Positions 8,807 through 16,677 of a stretch of 64,000 bases of DNA are shown here, piece after piece. Source of the stretch: Alicyclobacillus sp. SO9 (GTDB taxonomy: Bacteria > Bacillota > Bacilli > Alicyclobacillales > Alicyclobacillaceae); contig NZ_CP066339.1 of NCBI RefSeq assembly GCF_016406125.1, forward strand, positions 3,596,001 through 3,660,000. Direction: 5' to 3'. Every line of letters begins with the position of its first letter. The stretch's first letter is position 1. Under the pieces are notes generated by a model. It ran no database searches, was not told where the DNA came from, and saw nothing but the letters and a program-made list of their open reading frames with translations. The translations under genes and the position numbers were made by a program.

Positions 8807-9028
8807 ATCAAGTCAAAAACGACAGACCAAAAGGACCGTCGGCACAAGGAATATGACTCTGTCGTTATCAGTGCCGTTACCACGCTAACCTTCCTCATTT
8901 TGCTCGAGGGTCTCCTTGGTCCCGAGTTCAAACGCCAGTGCGGCAAGACGATTGTAAGTTTCGCGATACTTGAAATCATGTTAGATATTTTCGTCATTTC
9001 CCCAGAAATAGACCTCACGGAACGGTGA
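8807..9028 (+). CDS. Small two-helix membrane protein, paralogue of 8213-8545
   Basis: The coding signal is the match of its C-terminal half to the neighbouring minus-strand protein: LEGLLGPEFKRQ then a hydrophobic helix and SPE, against IQFLMAESFKKQ, helix and LPE. A strong AGGAGGGG site ends at 8800, but no ATG, GTG or TTG follows at the right distance. An in-frame ATC at 8807 is the best placed codon. Otherwise the gene starts at a TTG further upstream (8696) without a ribosome site. The start is therefore uncertain. The function is unknown. Confidence 0.4.
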   Translation: MKSKTTDQKDRRHKEYDSVVISAVTTLTFLILLEGLLGPEFKRQCGKTIVSFAILEIMLDIFVISPEIDLTER

Positions 9029-9081
9029 ACTGTAACCCTGCTCACAACACCTAATCCTGCAGTTCTCCTAATTCCGTAGCT

Positions 9082-9480
9082 CTATAGATAATGGTGCGCA
9101 ATCGCCCACGCGACCACTGCTCCCATAATGATGCCTGAAATGCCCACAAGCAGTGAAATCATGCTGGTTACCCACACTGGATTGGATGCGGCTGCTCCCC
9201 GCAGACTCTGAATCATCTTCTCGTTCACTTCATGGGTCAACTTTTCGTGCAGTTCTTGGTTTTGAGTGTGAAACGTCTTCAAATCACTTTTGAGGTCCTC
9301 CAGTTTTTCATCGTGATGATCAAACCTGGCCCTGGTATATTCCCGAAGATTCACCTGTTCTGCGCGAGACTCCTGCGTTACGTTTTCTAAGTTTACCGTC
9401 TTTTCTTCCAATCCCCGTATGCGTTTTTCATGGTGTTCCTGCTGCTTTCGTACGTCTTCTAACTGTTCGTCGTAGTTCAC
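9082..9480 (-). CDS. Coiled-coil protein with C-terminal membrane anchor (XhlA-like)
   Basis: This is a 132-residue protein. Residues 1-95 are almost entirely charged heptad-like sequence (HHEKRIRGLEEKTVNLENV and similar), which predicts a long coiled coil. The last 30 residues form one hydrophobic segment (VTSMISLLVGISGIIMGAVVAWAIA) ending in HHYL. This layout resembles XhlA/haemolysin-type small proteins of Bacillus and phages, but no holin or lysin gene is next to it, so a phage role is not supported. Of two closely spaced GTG codons I use the second (9480) because AGAGGGTGA then has proper spacing. Confidence 0.6.
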   Translation of the reverse strand: MNYDEQLEDVRKQQEHHEKRIRGLEEKTVNLENVTQESRAEQVNLREYTRARFDHHDEKLEDLKSDLKTFHTQNQELHEKLTHEVNEKMIQSLRGAAASNPVWVTSMISLLVGISGIIMGAVVAWAIAHHYL

Positions 9481-9622
9481 CGTGCTCACCCTCTTGCGTC
9501 TTGGACTGATAACGCGGCAAGGGCAGATGACCTCTTTCTGCCCTGCTCACTTGTAATCTATGAACAAGACACCCTGCTAGACACGGCAAACATATAGACT
9601 CCTAGAGATAGACTCACAGCAG

Positions 9623-10546
9623 CTAAGGGTGGACATCAAGCTTCTTCATCCGCAATCTTCTCAGTGAAATACCGGGATCGGCTATAAGCATGCTGAGAAA
9701 AATACACGCCCCGCCGATCCAACCCAAAACTGACAGTTGTTCATCTAAAAACAGCCAAGCAACAATGGCTGCAAAAACGGGTTCCATGGAGAAAATAAGT
9801 GCAATTTGAGCCGACCCAGTATACTTCTGAAACACATTTTGCGCCCAATAGGCCAGTGATGTGCCGAAGACTGCGTTAATCATGATTGGCCACAACACAG
9901 AGGGTCGAAACCAGGGAGACCATTGAAACAACTCAGAGCTGTGGGAAGATACTATGCTGCTAAAGAGACTCCCTGCAGCAACAACGCCCAACTCAACCAC
10001 TGCAAGCGCTAAGGAATCAGACAGATTCCCCCATTTTTCTACTAGCAGGATTTGCAATGCAAGAAACAGTGCACACATCAGGACGTATATATCTCCCGGC
10101 TTGACCAAAAGCAGGTCATATCCGGATAACAAGGCTAATCCGATGACAGCCAGAGCGACTCCAATCCAGATTCTCAGGCTGGGCAAGTGTCGTAAAAACG
10201 GGATGGACAAAATCGGGACAAGGACAACGTTTAATCCTGTCAAAAAGCCGCTCACTGCGGCTCCCGTGGTGCTCAAGCCCAAAGTCTGCAGACCATAGGC
10301 TAGAAACAGTGACAGGCCCAGCGCTGCGCCAACAAACCATGTCGATTTTCGCAGCAATGCTGTGCGCGACGGTCCTGACATGAGGGCAATCAGCAACAAT
10401 ACAAGTGTTGCCAGGAAAAATCTAATGGTCAGAAAGGGAAACACGTGCACGGTCTGCAAAGCGTCCTTTGTTAAAGTAAAAGTCGCCCCCCATACCACGG
10501 TAATAAGAAGCAAGGTAGTGTTTGCAAACAAGCGATTTGGTTTCAT
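9623..10546 (-). CDS. EamA/DMT-family transporter
   Basis: This is a 307-residue membrane protein with ten predicted helices arranged as two EamA repeats. Each repeat begins with the typical pattern: TLLLITVVWGATFTLTKDA at the N-terminus, and a second half around LFLALQILLVEKWG. The late motif QIALIFSMEPVFAAIVAWLFLDEQLS is a hallmark of drug/metabolite transporters of the RhaT/YdcZ kind. Substrates of these proteins range from amino acids to metabolites and cannot be inferred here. It diverges from the small gene at 10593. Confidence 0.88.
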   Translation of the reverse strand: MKPNRLFANTTLLLITVVWGATFTLTKDALQTVHVFPFLTIRFFLATLVLLLIALMSGPSRTALLRKSTWFVGAALGLSLFLAYGLQTLGLSTTGAAVSGFLTGLNVVLVPILSIPFLRHLPSLRIWIGVALAVIGLALLSGYDLLLVKPGDIYVLMCALFLALQILLVEKWGNLSDSLALAVVELGVVAAGSLFSSIVSSHSSELFQWSPWFRPSVLWPIMINAVFGTSLAYWAQNVFQKYTGSAQIALIFSMEPVFAAIVAWLFLDEQLSVLGWIGGACIFLSMLIADPGISLRRLRMKKLDVHP

Positions 10547-10592
10547 TCGTATAATTCCTTTTGCAGTGGCAACGTTATGCTCGAAAGGAGCG

Positions 10593-10787
10593 ATGGAAGT
10601 GACTAAGCGACACTATGAAACAAACCATCAAGAAGGTCTCTCTCAGGATGAAATGGAGGGATTAGCCATAATCCAGGAGCAGATTCTCGATGCCTACAAT
10701 GCCGGAACCAGTGACGAACCCGACCTATTTGGAAAGACCAAGGGTGTCAATGATGTACCTTCCGAACACACTGATGAGGATTCCTGA
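10593..10787 (+). CDS. Small acidic protein of unknown function
   Basis: I do not recognise it. A GAAAGGAG site precedes an ATG at 10593 and a GTG at 10599. The GTG has the better spacing; both give a protein of 62-64 residues. The sequence is hydrophilic and acidic (DEMEGLAIIQEQILDAYNAG, then SEHTDEDS at the end). There is one possible amphipathic helix and no signal peptide. It lies between divergent and convergent neighbours and is probably monocistronic. Confidence 0.5.
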   Translation: MEVTKRHYETNHQEGLSQDEMEGLAIIQEQILDAYNAGTSDEPDLFGKTKGVNDVPSEHTDEDS

Positions 10788-10829
10788 AGCACCCGTAAAC
10801 CTGTGAAAGCTAAAAGACGTGTGTGAGCC

Positions 10830-11483
10830 CTACTCAGCTTGAAGTCTCATTCCAGCCCAAAGTATGTCTACGATTTCACGCGCGATCCGCTTTGGATCGC
10901 GTTTTTCATAGTCTTCCCGGAGTTTATGCGAATCGCCGGCTGACAGTGCCGAGATATACACATGGGCCAACATAGTTGGAGAATAGTCTCCAACTTCTTT
11001 GTCCTCAATCCCCTTTTGAAAAGCATCTATAACAACCTGAACCAGTTGTTCTTCTGCCGCTTTGATGCGTCCCAATTGCTCGTCACTCAAGGCGCTGCGG
11101 GAGGTTCTTAAAACGGCGTCCAAGTCATGTCGCGATGCACTGATACTCAGGCGGATTTCGGCAATTTCCAGCAGGCGGTTATAGAGTGGTTCGTCATGGT
11201 GCAGGATAGCAGCCGTCTTTCCTTGAATGGAACGCATCATGCGTTCCATCGAAGCTGTAAACAACCCTGTCTTGGATGAAAAGTAATAATATATCATCGC
11301 TTTTGTGATACCGGTTTGGCGAGCCACCTCATCTGTACTCACACCGTCAAATCCAAGCTCCATAAACAATCTTCCGGCAACTTCTAGTATTCTATCTGCC
11401 GTGGGAGTTTCCATTGAATCAGCCCGCGGTCTACCTGGTCGACGACCTTCTTCTGTCAATACTGTCACCTTCTCGGTACTCAC
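10830..11483 (-). CDS. TetR-family transcriptional regulator
   Basis: This is a 217-residue TetR protein. A proline- and arginine-rich tail (GRRPGRPR) precedes the DNA-binding domain DRILEVAGRLFMELGFDGVS, then DEVARQTGITKAMIYYYFSSKTGLF. The C-terminal part is helical and variable. The start is a GTG with GAGGGAA ten bases upstream. It is transcribed away from the YtaF/MntP-like gene at 11823. An inverted repeat at 11531-11547 in the shared upstream region is a candidate operator, so it may control itself and that transporter. Confidence 0.87.
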   Translation of the reverse strand: MSTEKVTVLTEEGRRPGRPRADSMETPTADRILEVAGRLFMELGFDGVSTDEVARQTGITKAMIYYYFSSKTGLFTASMERMMRSIQGKTAAILHHDEPLYNRLLEIAEIRLSISASRHDLDAVLRTSRSALSDEQLGRIKAAEEQLVQVVIDAFQKGIEDKEVGDYSPTMLAHVYISALSAGDSHKLREDYEKRDPKRIAREIVDILWAGMRLQAE

Positions 11484-11530
11484 AAATAATCTGTTCCCTC
11501 ATGGATTTTCCAAAGGTATAAATTCAAATC

Positions 11531-11547
11531 TGCTAATCAGTTTAGCA
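11531..11547. promoter_or_regulatory. Candidate operator between tetR and the MntP-like gene
   Basis: TGCTAA and TTAGCA form a perfect 6-bp inverted repeat with a 5-base spacer, 48 bases upstream of the TetR start. The rest of the 339-base gap (11484-11822) shows only an open frame continuous with the transporter gene and without a ribosome site. Confidence 0.4.
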
Positions 11548-11822
11548 TATCCTTTGCTTTCTTAGAATCAGACATGAAGGAACTATTCGTCTATATCAGA
11601 CCACTCAGAGTTCGCGTGCCTCTGTGTCATTATGCGTATGCCCTGATTGAATTGTACCCTGCAGTCTTGCTGCTTCCATCATATCCTACATTTGAGACAA
11701 TGCGGAGGTGTAATGCATTTTTGAGTAATGCTGTGATTCAGGAGATAACTTCATATCACCGAACCGCCCCGTTTTTCCTCAAATACACCTCTGACATAAA
11801 AAGAAAAAGGATGATGGGGATA

Positions 11823-12395
11823 ATGGACTGGACATTGGCCTTTCTAACGTTGAATGTCATTGGCATAGCAGCCAACCTCGACAATACGACAGTCGGTATT
11901 GCCTACGGGACAAAAGGCCTCCGGGTTCCATATTGGGTGAATTTCATTATTAACATCATGGGCTACGGTTTTGCCTTTGTCGGCGGCTTGTTTGGCCAAA
12001 TGATTACGAGGATTGTATCCGTCGAGCAGACAAAGTGGATTGCATGCATTGTGCTTGTTAGTATCGGTCTCTATTTCTTGTATCAGGGCTACTTAGCACC
12101 ACGCTTGTTTGCATCCCGGGCACAACCACCTGCTATGCTGCGGCCAGGATGGAGGCAAGCCATTGCGCTCGGATTCGCTTTGTCTGCAAGCAATCTTGTT
12201 ACGTCATTTGGCGCCACGGTGGCTGACTATGCCAACATCTGGTGGACATCGATTAGTATCGCTCTCTGGGGCTACATTCTGTTTTGGCTGGGAAACATTA
12301 TTGGCATTGGCGTCTTTGCTCGCTTGTTTGGAAAGTATTCTGCACTGGCTGCGGGCATTGCTCTGATTCTCGTAGGCATTGTCCAAGTCCGCTAA
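11823..12395 (+). CDS. YtaF/MntP-like membrane protein
   Basis: This is a 190-residue protein with six predicted helices in two related halves, as in manganese exporter MntP and sporulation protein YtaF. The first half keeps the acidic signature NLDNTTVG (Asp20). The corresponding place in the second half reads SASNLVTS, with Ser123 in place of the acidic residue. The frame extends to 11574, but the family begins at MDWTLAFLTL, so I use the ATG at 11823 with a GGATGATGGGG region upstream. It is divergent from tetR (10830-11483). Metal export is possible but the altered second motif makes it uncertain. Confidence 0.75.
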   Translation: MDWTLAFLTLNVIGIAANLDNTTVGIAYGTKGLRVPYWVNFIINIMGYGFAFVGGLFGQMITRIVSVEQTKWIACIVLVSIGLYFLYQGYLAPRLFASRAQPPAMLRPGWRQAIALGFALSASNLVTSFGATVADYANIWWTSISIALWGYILFWLGNIIGIGVFARLFGKYSALAAGIALILVGIVQVR

Positions 12396-12503
12396 ACCAT
12401 TCCGTACACGGCCGCCACCATCGCGTACTACCGCACAACACTGTTTTGTTCGAACGTGCGTCCCCAAAAGCTGACACAACAAGCTGACAAAACCTACAAG
12501 AGG

Positions 12504-12538
12504 TTGACACATCCGCGTTGCAAACCTACAATTTGTAG
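12504..12538 (+). promoter_or_regulatory. Sigma-A promoter with overlapping BlaI-type operator
   Basis: TTGACA (12504-12509), a 17-base spacer and TACAAT (12527-12532) make a near-consensus promoter. The perfect inverted repeat CTACAA-T-TTGTAG (12526-12538) covers the -10. Its TACA..TGTA halves are those of BlaI/MecI operators. It lies 20 bases upstream of the BlaI-like start and implies autorepression. Confidence 0.75.
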
Positions 12539-12557
12539 AAAAACAGAGGGGATAGCC

Positions 12558-12929
12558 ATGGAAAGAGGGGCTCTGCGGAAAAAGGCACTCTTGCTGGTTC
12601 GTCAGCAGGGGCCGTGCAGCGCAAGTCAGGTTCGAACGGAACTTTGTAAAGATCAGGAGATTTCATTAAACGCAGTTCAAACGGTACTGAACCGGCTTGT
12701 TGAACAAGGACTACTTATCCGAAATGGAACGCGCCGCCACTTCACATACGAGGCAAAGCCGTCCGAAGAGACTGTAAAACAGCGCGCAGAACAGGCTGCC
12801 ATGGATCTTTTGCTGCAGTCAGGAGATGTCGGTTTAGCCCACTTCGTTGATACCTTGGATAAAATACAGCCGGATATGGTTAAAAAACTCGAACAAGTAC
12901 TTGAACAACGGCGTACCAAAGGAGAGTAG
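12558..12929 (+). CDS. BlaI/MecI-family repressor
   Basis: This is a 123-residue winged-helix repressor. The DNA-binding part reads KKALLLVRQQGPCSASQVRTEL, then SLNAVQTVLNRLVEQGLLIRNGTRRHFTYEA, the usual BlaI/CopY pattern. The C-terminal helical part should dimerise and be the target of the partner protease. The ATG is preceded by GAGGGG at 6 bases; the frame upstream is not conserved. Two bases separate its stop from the M56 protease gene. Operators resembling BlaI boxes lie at its own promoter and in front of the lipoprotein gene at 14010. It is a chromosomal regulator of an unknown stimulus, not evidence of beta-lactam resistance. Confidence 0.9.
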   Translation: MERGALRKKALLLVRQQGPCSASQVRTELCKDQEISLNAVQTVLNRLVEQGLLIRNGTRRHFTYEAKPSEETVKQRAEQAAMDLLLQSGDVGLAHFVDTLDKIQPDMVKKLEQVLEQRRTKGE

Positions 12930-12931
12930 TC

Positions 12932-13771
12932 ATGAGACGCACATCTATTTTGTCTCAATACAGCTATTGCTTCACCGCTTTGGGCATCACTGTGTTAGTT
13001 GTGGTTTCCTTTGGCTTCGGTATGATCAGCGAGGTTCGGCACGTTTTGTGGATTGAAACAATGGGAACGATTGCATCTGTCCCACCTTGGCTCTGGATTA
13101 CCGCAACAACTTCCGTCCTTATCACGACTGTAATTTGGTACCGCATTGCGGTAGGAGCCATTCACTACTCTCTGAGACGAAACTCACTTGTCAGAGAGAT
13201 TACCAATTGGTTAAGTCCACTGTCAGAAGAACTCATTCCCCCTGACATCCTTCATACCGCCCATTGGCACATCATTGAGGATTCCAAGCGGTACGCCTTT
13301 ACTTGGGGTATTCTTCGACAGAACATCGGTATCTCAAGAGGACTCTGGGAAGCCCTTGACTCAGCCGGCCGAAGAGCGGTCATGTATCATGAGTCCGCTC
13401 ATGCGTCTGCTCGTGATCCGCTGCAACAAACCATCCTTCAAACCCTGTCGTTATCTTTCGGGCCGCTCGGTATGACCCAACTGTACAACCGCTATCTGGT
13501 GAGAAGGGAAATTCTGGCTGATGTTCGGGCGCTGGACGCAAACGGCGGTAACGATGTCCCCCTCATTACGGCACTCTTGACGGCCGTTCAATCGGAGCCG
13601 GGTCTTGAAACACAGGTGGGTTTGACGGGAGCATTTGAAGCCAGGGTTGAGTTCATTTCCACTGGCAGAATTCCGACTTGGTGGGATACCGCCTTGAGAC
13701 TGCGCTTCGTTCCCACACTCCTGGCTGTCTCCCTAACCATCGGCCAAGGCGTCTTAATTTGGTGCCACTGA
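12932..13771 (+). CDS. M56-family membrane metalloprotease, BlaR1-like without sensor domain
   Basis: This 279-residue membrane protein should cleave or trigger loss of the BlaI-like repressor. Hydrophobic segments lie at about residues 14-30, 52-75 and 255-275. The zinc site is HESAH (153-157), with a third ligand probably Glu193 in REILADVRALD. Classical BlaR1 is about 580-600 residues with an extracellular penicillin-binding domain; that domain is absent here, so the signal must be sensed by the membrane part or by a partner. ATG is preceded by GGAGAG. It directly follows the repressor and precedes the operator-controlled lipoprotein. Confidence 0.88.
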   Translation: MRRTSILSQYSYCFTALGITVLVVVSFGFGMISEVRHVLWIETMGTIASVPPWLWITATTSVLITTVIWYRIAVGAIHYSLRRNSLVREITNWLSPLSEELIPPDILHTAHWHIIEDSKRYAFTWGILRQNIGISRGLWEALDSAGRRAVMYHESAHASARDPLQQTILQTLSLSFGPLGMTQLYNRYLVRREILADVRALDANGGNDVPLITALLTAVQSEPGLETQVGLTGAFEARVEFISTGRIPTWWDTALRLRFVPTLLAVSLTIGQGVLIWCH

Positions 13772-13937
13772 CAGGAACATTACGAAAGCCAAGCCGTATT
13801 GGTCTCATTCGGATTAAGGTTTACCTCGATGCGCGAGCCTGCCTCGCACGTGTTCCCGCCGCCGCGTCCCATCGACTCGCGACGGCGGGCCACCCGGACA
13901 TAGGAGACTCCAGATTCGAGAAAGTTAGACTTCCCTA

Positions 13938-13966
13938 TTGATTTAGGCGGCTAACTATACTACATT
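13938..13966 (+). promoter_or_regulatory. Candidate promoter of the lipoprotein gene
   Basis: TTGATT (13938-13943), a 17-base spacer and TACATT (13961-13966). The -10 sits in the centre of the palindrome 13950-13982, so repressor binding and polymerase binding would exclude each other. Confidence 0.5.
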
Positions 13967-13982
13967 ATGTAGTATAGTTAGC
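13950..13982. promoter_or_regulatory. 33-bp perfect palindrome, BlaI-type operator
   Basis: Arms GCTAACTATACTACAT and ATGTAGTATAGTTAGC are perfect complements around one central T. The core TACTACA..TGTAGTA equals the BlaI/MecI operator pattern known from Staphylococcus. It lies 27 bases upstream of the lipoprotein start and about 1.4 kb from the related operator in front of the repressor gene. Confidence 0.82.
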
Positions 13983-14009
13983 TCATTTCATTTTGGGAGG
14001 TTATAGAAA

Positions 14010-15128
14010 ATGAATAAATACTCGGCTAGACATCTCGTTATTCCTGCGGCGGCGCTGGTTGGTATCCTCGCAACCGGTTGCGGAACCGTTTCAGCAACCC
14101 CCACTTCTTCGTCGACAAATTCCTCTACTGGGGCAAACATGACGAATGGAACATCGGCATCGAGCAGCGGTAATTCGACAGGAACAGCCGCTCCAATGTC
14201 TGGCATGAAAGGCGAACTGTTAATTGGAGCAGCTGCAAGCAGTCCAATGAAGATGCAAGGTAACGGGAACTTCTACATCGAGCATGCAAGTTCCGGAAAA
14301 CTCAGCACAATTGCACTGTCTAAGGGAGCTAATGCCTTCCGTGCTGCTATCGACGGAAATAAGGCTTATGTCCCGACCAAGCAGGGCAAAACCTATGTCA
14401 TAAACCTTCAATCCGGCAAAGTCACAAGCAGTTTTTCGTCTCCCAAAGGAGCGCGTATCGCAAACACGGCTAAAGCGGATCACCTGCTCCTCATCACTGG
14501 CAACAGTTCCATCACAGCGTATTCCCTTCCTTCACTCAAACAAAAATGGCAGTTGAAGACGGGCGGGCAAGCCCTTTCTATAGCAGGTCAGACAGCCTAC
14601 TTGTCAGGTCAAATGGCAACCAAAACACAGATTGTCGATTTGAAATCGGGGAAAATTACGGGCTCAATTCCCGTAGGTCACATCGAAGACTCTGTTTATG
14701 ACAAGCAGCAGCACACGCTCTGGTTGGCCAATTGGAACAATGGTCAGATGACGATTGTGAATACGAAGACGAATAAGGTTGAGGGTTCCGTTACAAAGAA
14801 AGAAGGCGGAGGTTTCAATATGAAGAATATGATGAAGTCGTCAGGCGGTTTCATGCAACTCGCAGCGGGTCCTGCCGGAAAGAGGGTCTATGCCGCATCT
14901 TTCAGCGGAAACATTATGGTTTATAATGCCGCTAAAAACACCTTTGCAAAAGATATTCGTGTTGGGAAAATGTCCATGTTAAGCGGACTTGCCATCAATC
15001 CTTCAGGCACTGTGGCCTACACGACGGTTGAGAACAAAATGGAAACGGTCGCAGTATCGTTGAAGACGGGGAAGATCAAGCACACCTACCCCAACCTGAT
15101 GTCTAACAGGTGGTTTGTCATACATTAA
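14010..15128 (+). CDS. Lipoprotein with YVTN-type beta-propeller repeats
   Basis: This is a 372-residue surface protein. A signal peptide ends in the lipobox ILATGC (Cys24). A Ser/Thr/Asn/Gly-rich linker (about residues 28-64) follows, then repeated beta-strand units of the kind NKAYVPTKQGKTYVINLQSGK, HTLWLANWNNGQMTIVNTKTNK and KRVYAASFSGNIMVYNAAKN, spaced 40-60 residues apart. These resemble YVTN/YncE propeller blades. Binding partner or ligand is unknown. GGGAGG lies nine bases before the ATG. The BlaI-type palindrome in front makes it the likely output of the repressor-protease pair just upstream. Confidence 0.8.
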   Translation: MNKYSARHLVIPAAALVGILATGCGTVSATPTSSSTNSSTGANMTNGTSASSSGNSTGTAAPMSGMKGELLIGAAASSPMKMQGNGNFYIEHASSGKLSTIALSKGANAFRAAIDGNKAYVPTKQGKTYVINLQSGKVTSSFSSPKGARIANTAKADHLLLITGNSSITAYSLPSLKQKWQLKTGGQALSIAGQTAYLSGQMATKTQIVDLKSGKITGSIPVGHIEDSVYDKQQHTLWLANWNNGQMTIVNTKTNKVEGSVTKKEGGGFNMKNMMKSSGGFMQLAAGPAGKRVYAASFSGNIMVYNAAKNTFAKDIRVGKMSMLSGLAINPSGTVAYTTVENKMETVAVSLKTGKIKHTYPNLMSNRWFVIH

Positions 15129-15201
15129 ACAGTCATTGATTCACGGTACAGGTGAGTGGTTACAGCGCCTCATCTGTACCAGACCTTGTTACAGGATTTT
15201 C

Positions 15202-15292
15202 TAAGTCCACCTACCATAGAACAGTTTCATGCTTCATAGAACGTCTTCATAGAACAGTCTCATGCAACAGCTTCATGCAGAGTTTAGAACAG
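15202..15292. repeat. Short degenerate direct repeats
   Basis: CATAGAAC occurs three times (within 15202-15262), with TTCATGC and TAGAACAGC variants between and after. The units are unevenly spaced and lie in a non-coding gap between convergent genes. They look like slippage products and do not form a CRISPR array. Confidence 0.5.
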
Positions 15293-15313
15293 CTCGTTAC
15301 TCCTGCTGTATTC

Positions 15314-15649
15314 CTACACAATGCGAATTTTTGAAGGGTCCGTGACGATGGTCAACTGGCCGCATTCCGGACATACCAGGCACGGAACTGCTCCCGGATG
15401 AAAGTCTGAAATCATATTTCCAGAACGAGCAATTCGAAGAACGGAAGAGCCGGAAGCCTGTTTCGGATGGCTTTCCTTACGGCCTTCTTGAGACGTTTTT
15501 TCAGCCGTGTACATCCTTGCAAATACATCCAAGCTAATCAATTCCTTCTTATCCACACCGTCAGGCAGCTTTCCCTCAGGAAAAATCTCTCCCAACCACC
15601 TGTCTGCTGCACCACAATCTAGGCACGGGTTTGGGGCCTTCTTCGCCAT
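15314..15649 (-). CDS. Small putative zinc-ribbon protein
   Basis: This is a 111-residue cytoplasmic protein of unknown function. It has CLDC (CxxC) near the N-terminus and CLVCPEC (CxxCxxC) near the C-terminus, which could together bind zinc. The middle is charged and poorly ordered. The start is the ATG at 15649 after AGGAGGGAGCATA; the eight codons upstream in the frame contain the ribosome site. It is followed by nothing on its strand until the convergent lipoprotein gene. I do not recognise the family. Confidence 0.65.
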   Translation of the reverse strand: MAKKAPNPCLDCGAADRWLGEIFPEGKLPDGVDKKELISLDVFARMYTAEKTSQEGRKESHPKQASGSSVLRIARSGNMISDFHPGAVPCLVCPECGQLTIVTDPSKIRIV

Positions 15650-15703
15650 TATGCTCCCTCCTAAAATAAACACTATCGAAACTGGTTCGCACAGAGCGCA
15701 AAT

Positions 15704-15725
15704 AAAAAACCGCGTTCACACGCGG
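15704..15725 (-). terminator. Rho-independent terminator after the tRNA-Phe/tRNA-Cys unit
   Basis: CCGCG / CGCGG stem with a 6-base loop followed on the minus strand by six T residues, 22 bases beyond tRNA-Cys. Confidence 0.8.
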
Positions 15726-15747
15726 ATTTCGGTCTGAATAAGTATTT

Positions 15748-15822
<75 letters not shown>

Positions 15823-15877
15823 ATAGCTTTCCGGGCGTCTACGTGCGATACTTAATGTGCCTCTGCAAAAGCAATCA

Positions 15878-15953
<76 letters not shown>

Positions 15954-16081
15954 GGGCAAAAGTGGAACAGTCATGAATATACCGTAGATTGTACGGAGTG
16001 TCAACAGATATCGGAGGTTTTTTGAAGCTGGCCCGGGCCTGTCTCCAGCACGGTTTTACGTCTCATGACTCCATTTAAGTC

Positions 16082-16342
16082 TTGGACGCGATTGACCTAG
16101 GAAATAAGCTAACGAGATGGATAAATGACACGTCTCTGACGATGGGGATGTGGACCCCTTCAGAAGAGATCAAAAAAGAATTAGCCACACTCAACATCCC
16201 GAAGGTACCCGTCTTCACTGGTAAAGTACCGATTTCTTTCTTGAATAACAAGTTGGCCAAAAACCGGGAACTCACGCTAATTGGTTATGATAAATTACAA
16301 ATTCCGCGGTACAAAGTTGTGTACCGTGTGCATCACACATGA
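16082..16342 (+). CDS. Hypothetical protein, weakly supported
   Basis: This is an 86-codon frame starting at a TTG, with no clear ribosome site. The translated sequence looks like a small globular protein (KVPVFTGKVPISFLNNKLAKN, ending in RYKVVYRVHHT), basic and without membrane segments. It lies between tRNA-Phe and tRNA-Ala on the opposite strand. I do not recognise it; it may be a real short gene with a start further in (ATG at 16142) or chance. Confidence 0.3.
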   Translation: MDAIDLGNKLTRWINDTSLTMGMWTPSEEIKKELATLNIPKVPVFTGKVPISFLNNKLAKNRELTLIGYDKLQIPRYKVVYRVHHT

Positions 16343-16380
16343 CACTAAACGTCATAGGAAGTACCGTGAGTCAAAACTCT

Positions 16381-16416
16381 AAAAAAGCCTTCGCACACCA
16401 TTGCCGTGTACGAAGA
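16381..16416 (-). terminator. Rho-independent terminator after tRNA-Ala
   Basis: CTTCGTACAC pairs with GTGTGCGAAG on the minus strand, followed by GCTTTTTT. It lies 16 bases beyond the tRNA-Ala 3' end. Confidence 0.82.
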
Positions 16417-16431
16417 CTCTCTCATCTTCTT

Positions 16432-16506
16432 TGGTGGAGAATAGGGGATTCGAACCCCTGACCCCTGCGCTGCCAGCGCAGTGCTCTCCCGCTGAGCTAA
16501 TTCCCC
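16432..16506 (-). tRNA. tRNA-Ala (GGC)
   Basis: The minus strand forms a cloverleaf with acceptor strands GGGGAAT and ATTCTCC (one G-U pair). The anticodon loop CTGGCAG gives GGC. The T-arm contains GGTTCGAATCC and CCA is encoded. Length is 75 nt. Confidence 0.95.
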
Positions 16507-16677
16507 GTGAGCGGAACAGTCACTATTATACTGGTTATCACAAAGAAAAATCAAGCCCTCTTTTTTAAGAATCCAAAATACATATCTTACTGTATTTGAG
16601 GACATGGTAACTCAAAGATGCAGATTTTGGCTGCTGAGTTCATGTCCGAAAACCTCGGGCAGAGGAGGTACATTTTT

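Noticed and set aside
11574-11822. N-terminal extension of the YtaF/MntP-like protein
   Set aside because: The frame is open, but the sequence before MDWTLAF does not look like the family and has no ribosome site.
12558-13771. Beta-lactam resistance locus
   Set aside because: The repressor and protease resemble BlaI and BlaR1, but there is no beta-lactamase or penicillin-binding sensor domain; resistance is not supported.
15202-15292. CRISPR-like short repeats
   Set aside because: Units are about 8-10 bases, irregularly spaced and degenerate, with no constant spacer length and no cas genes.
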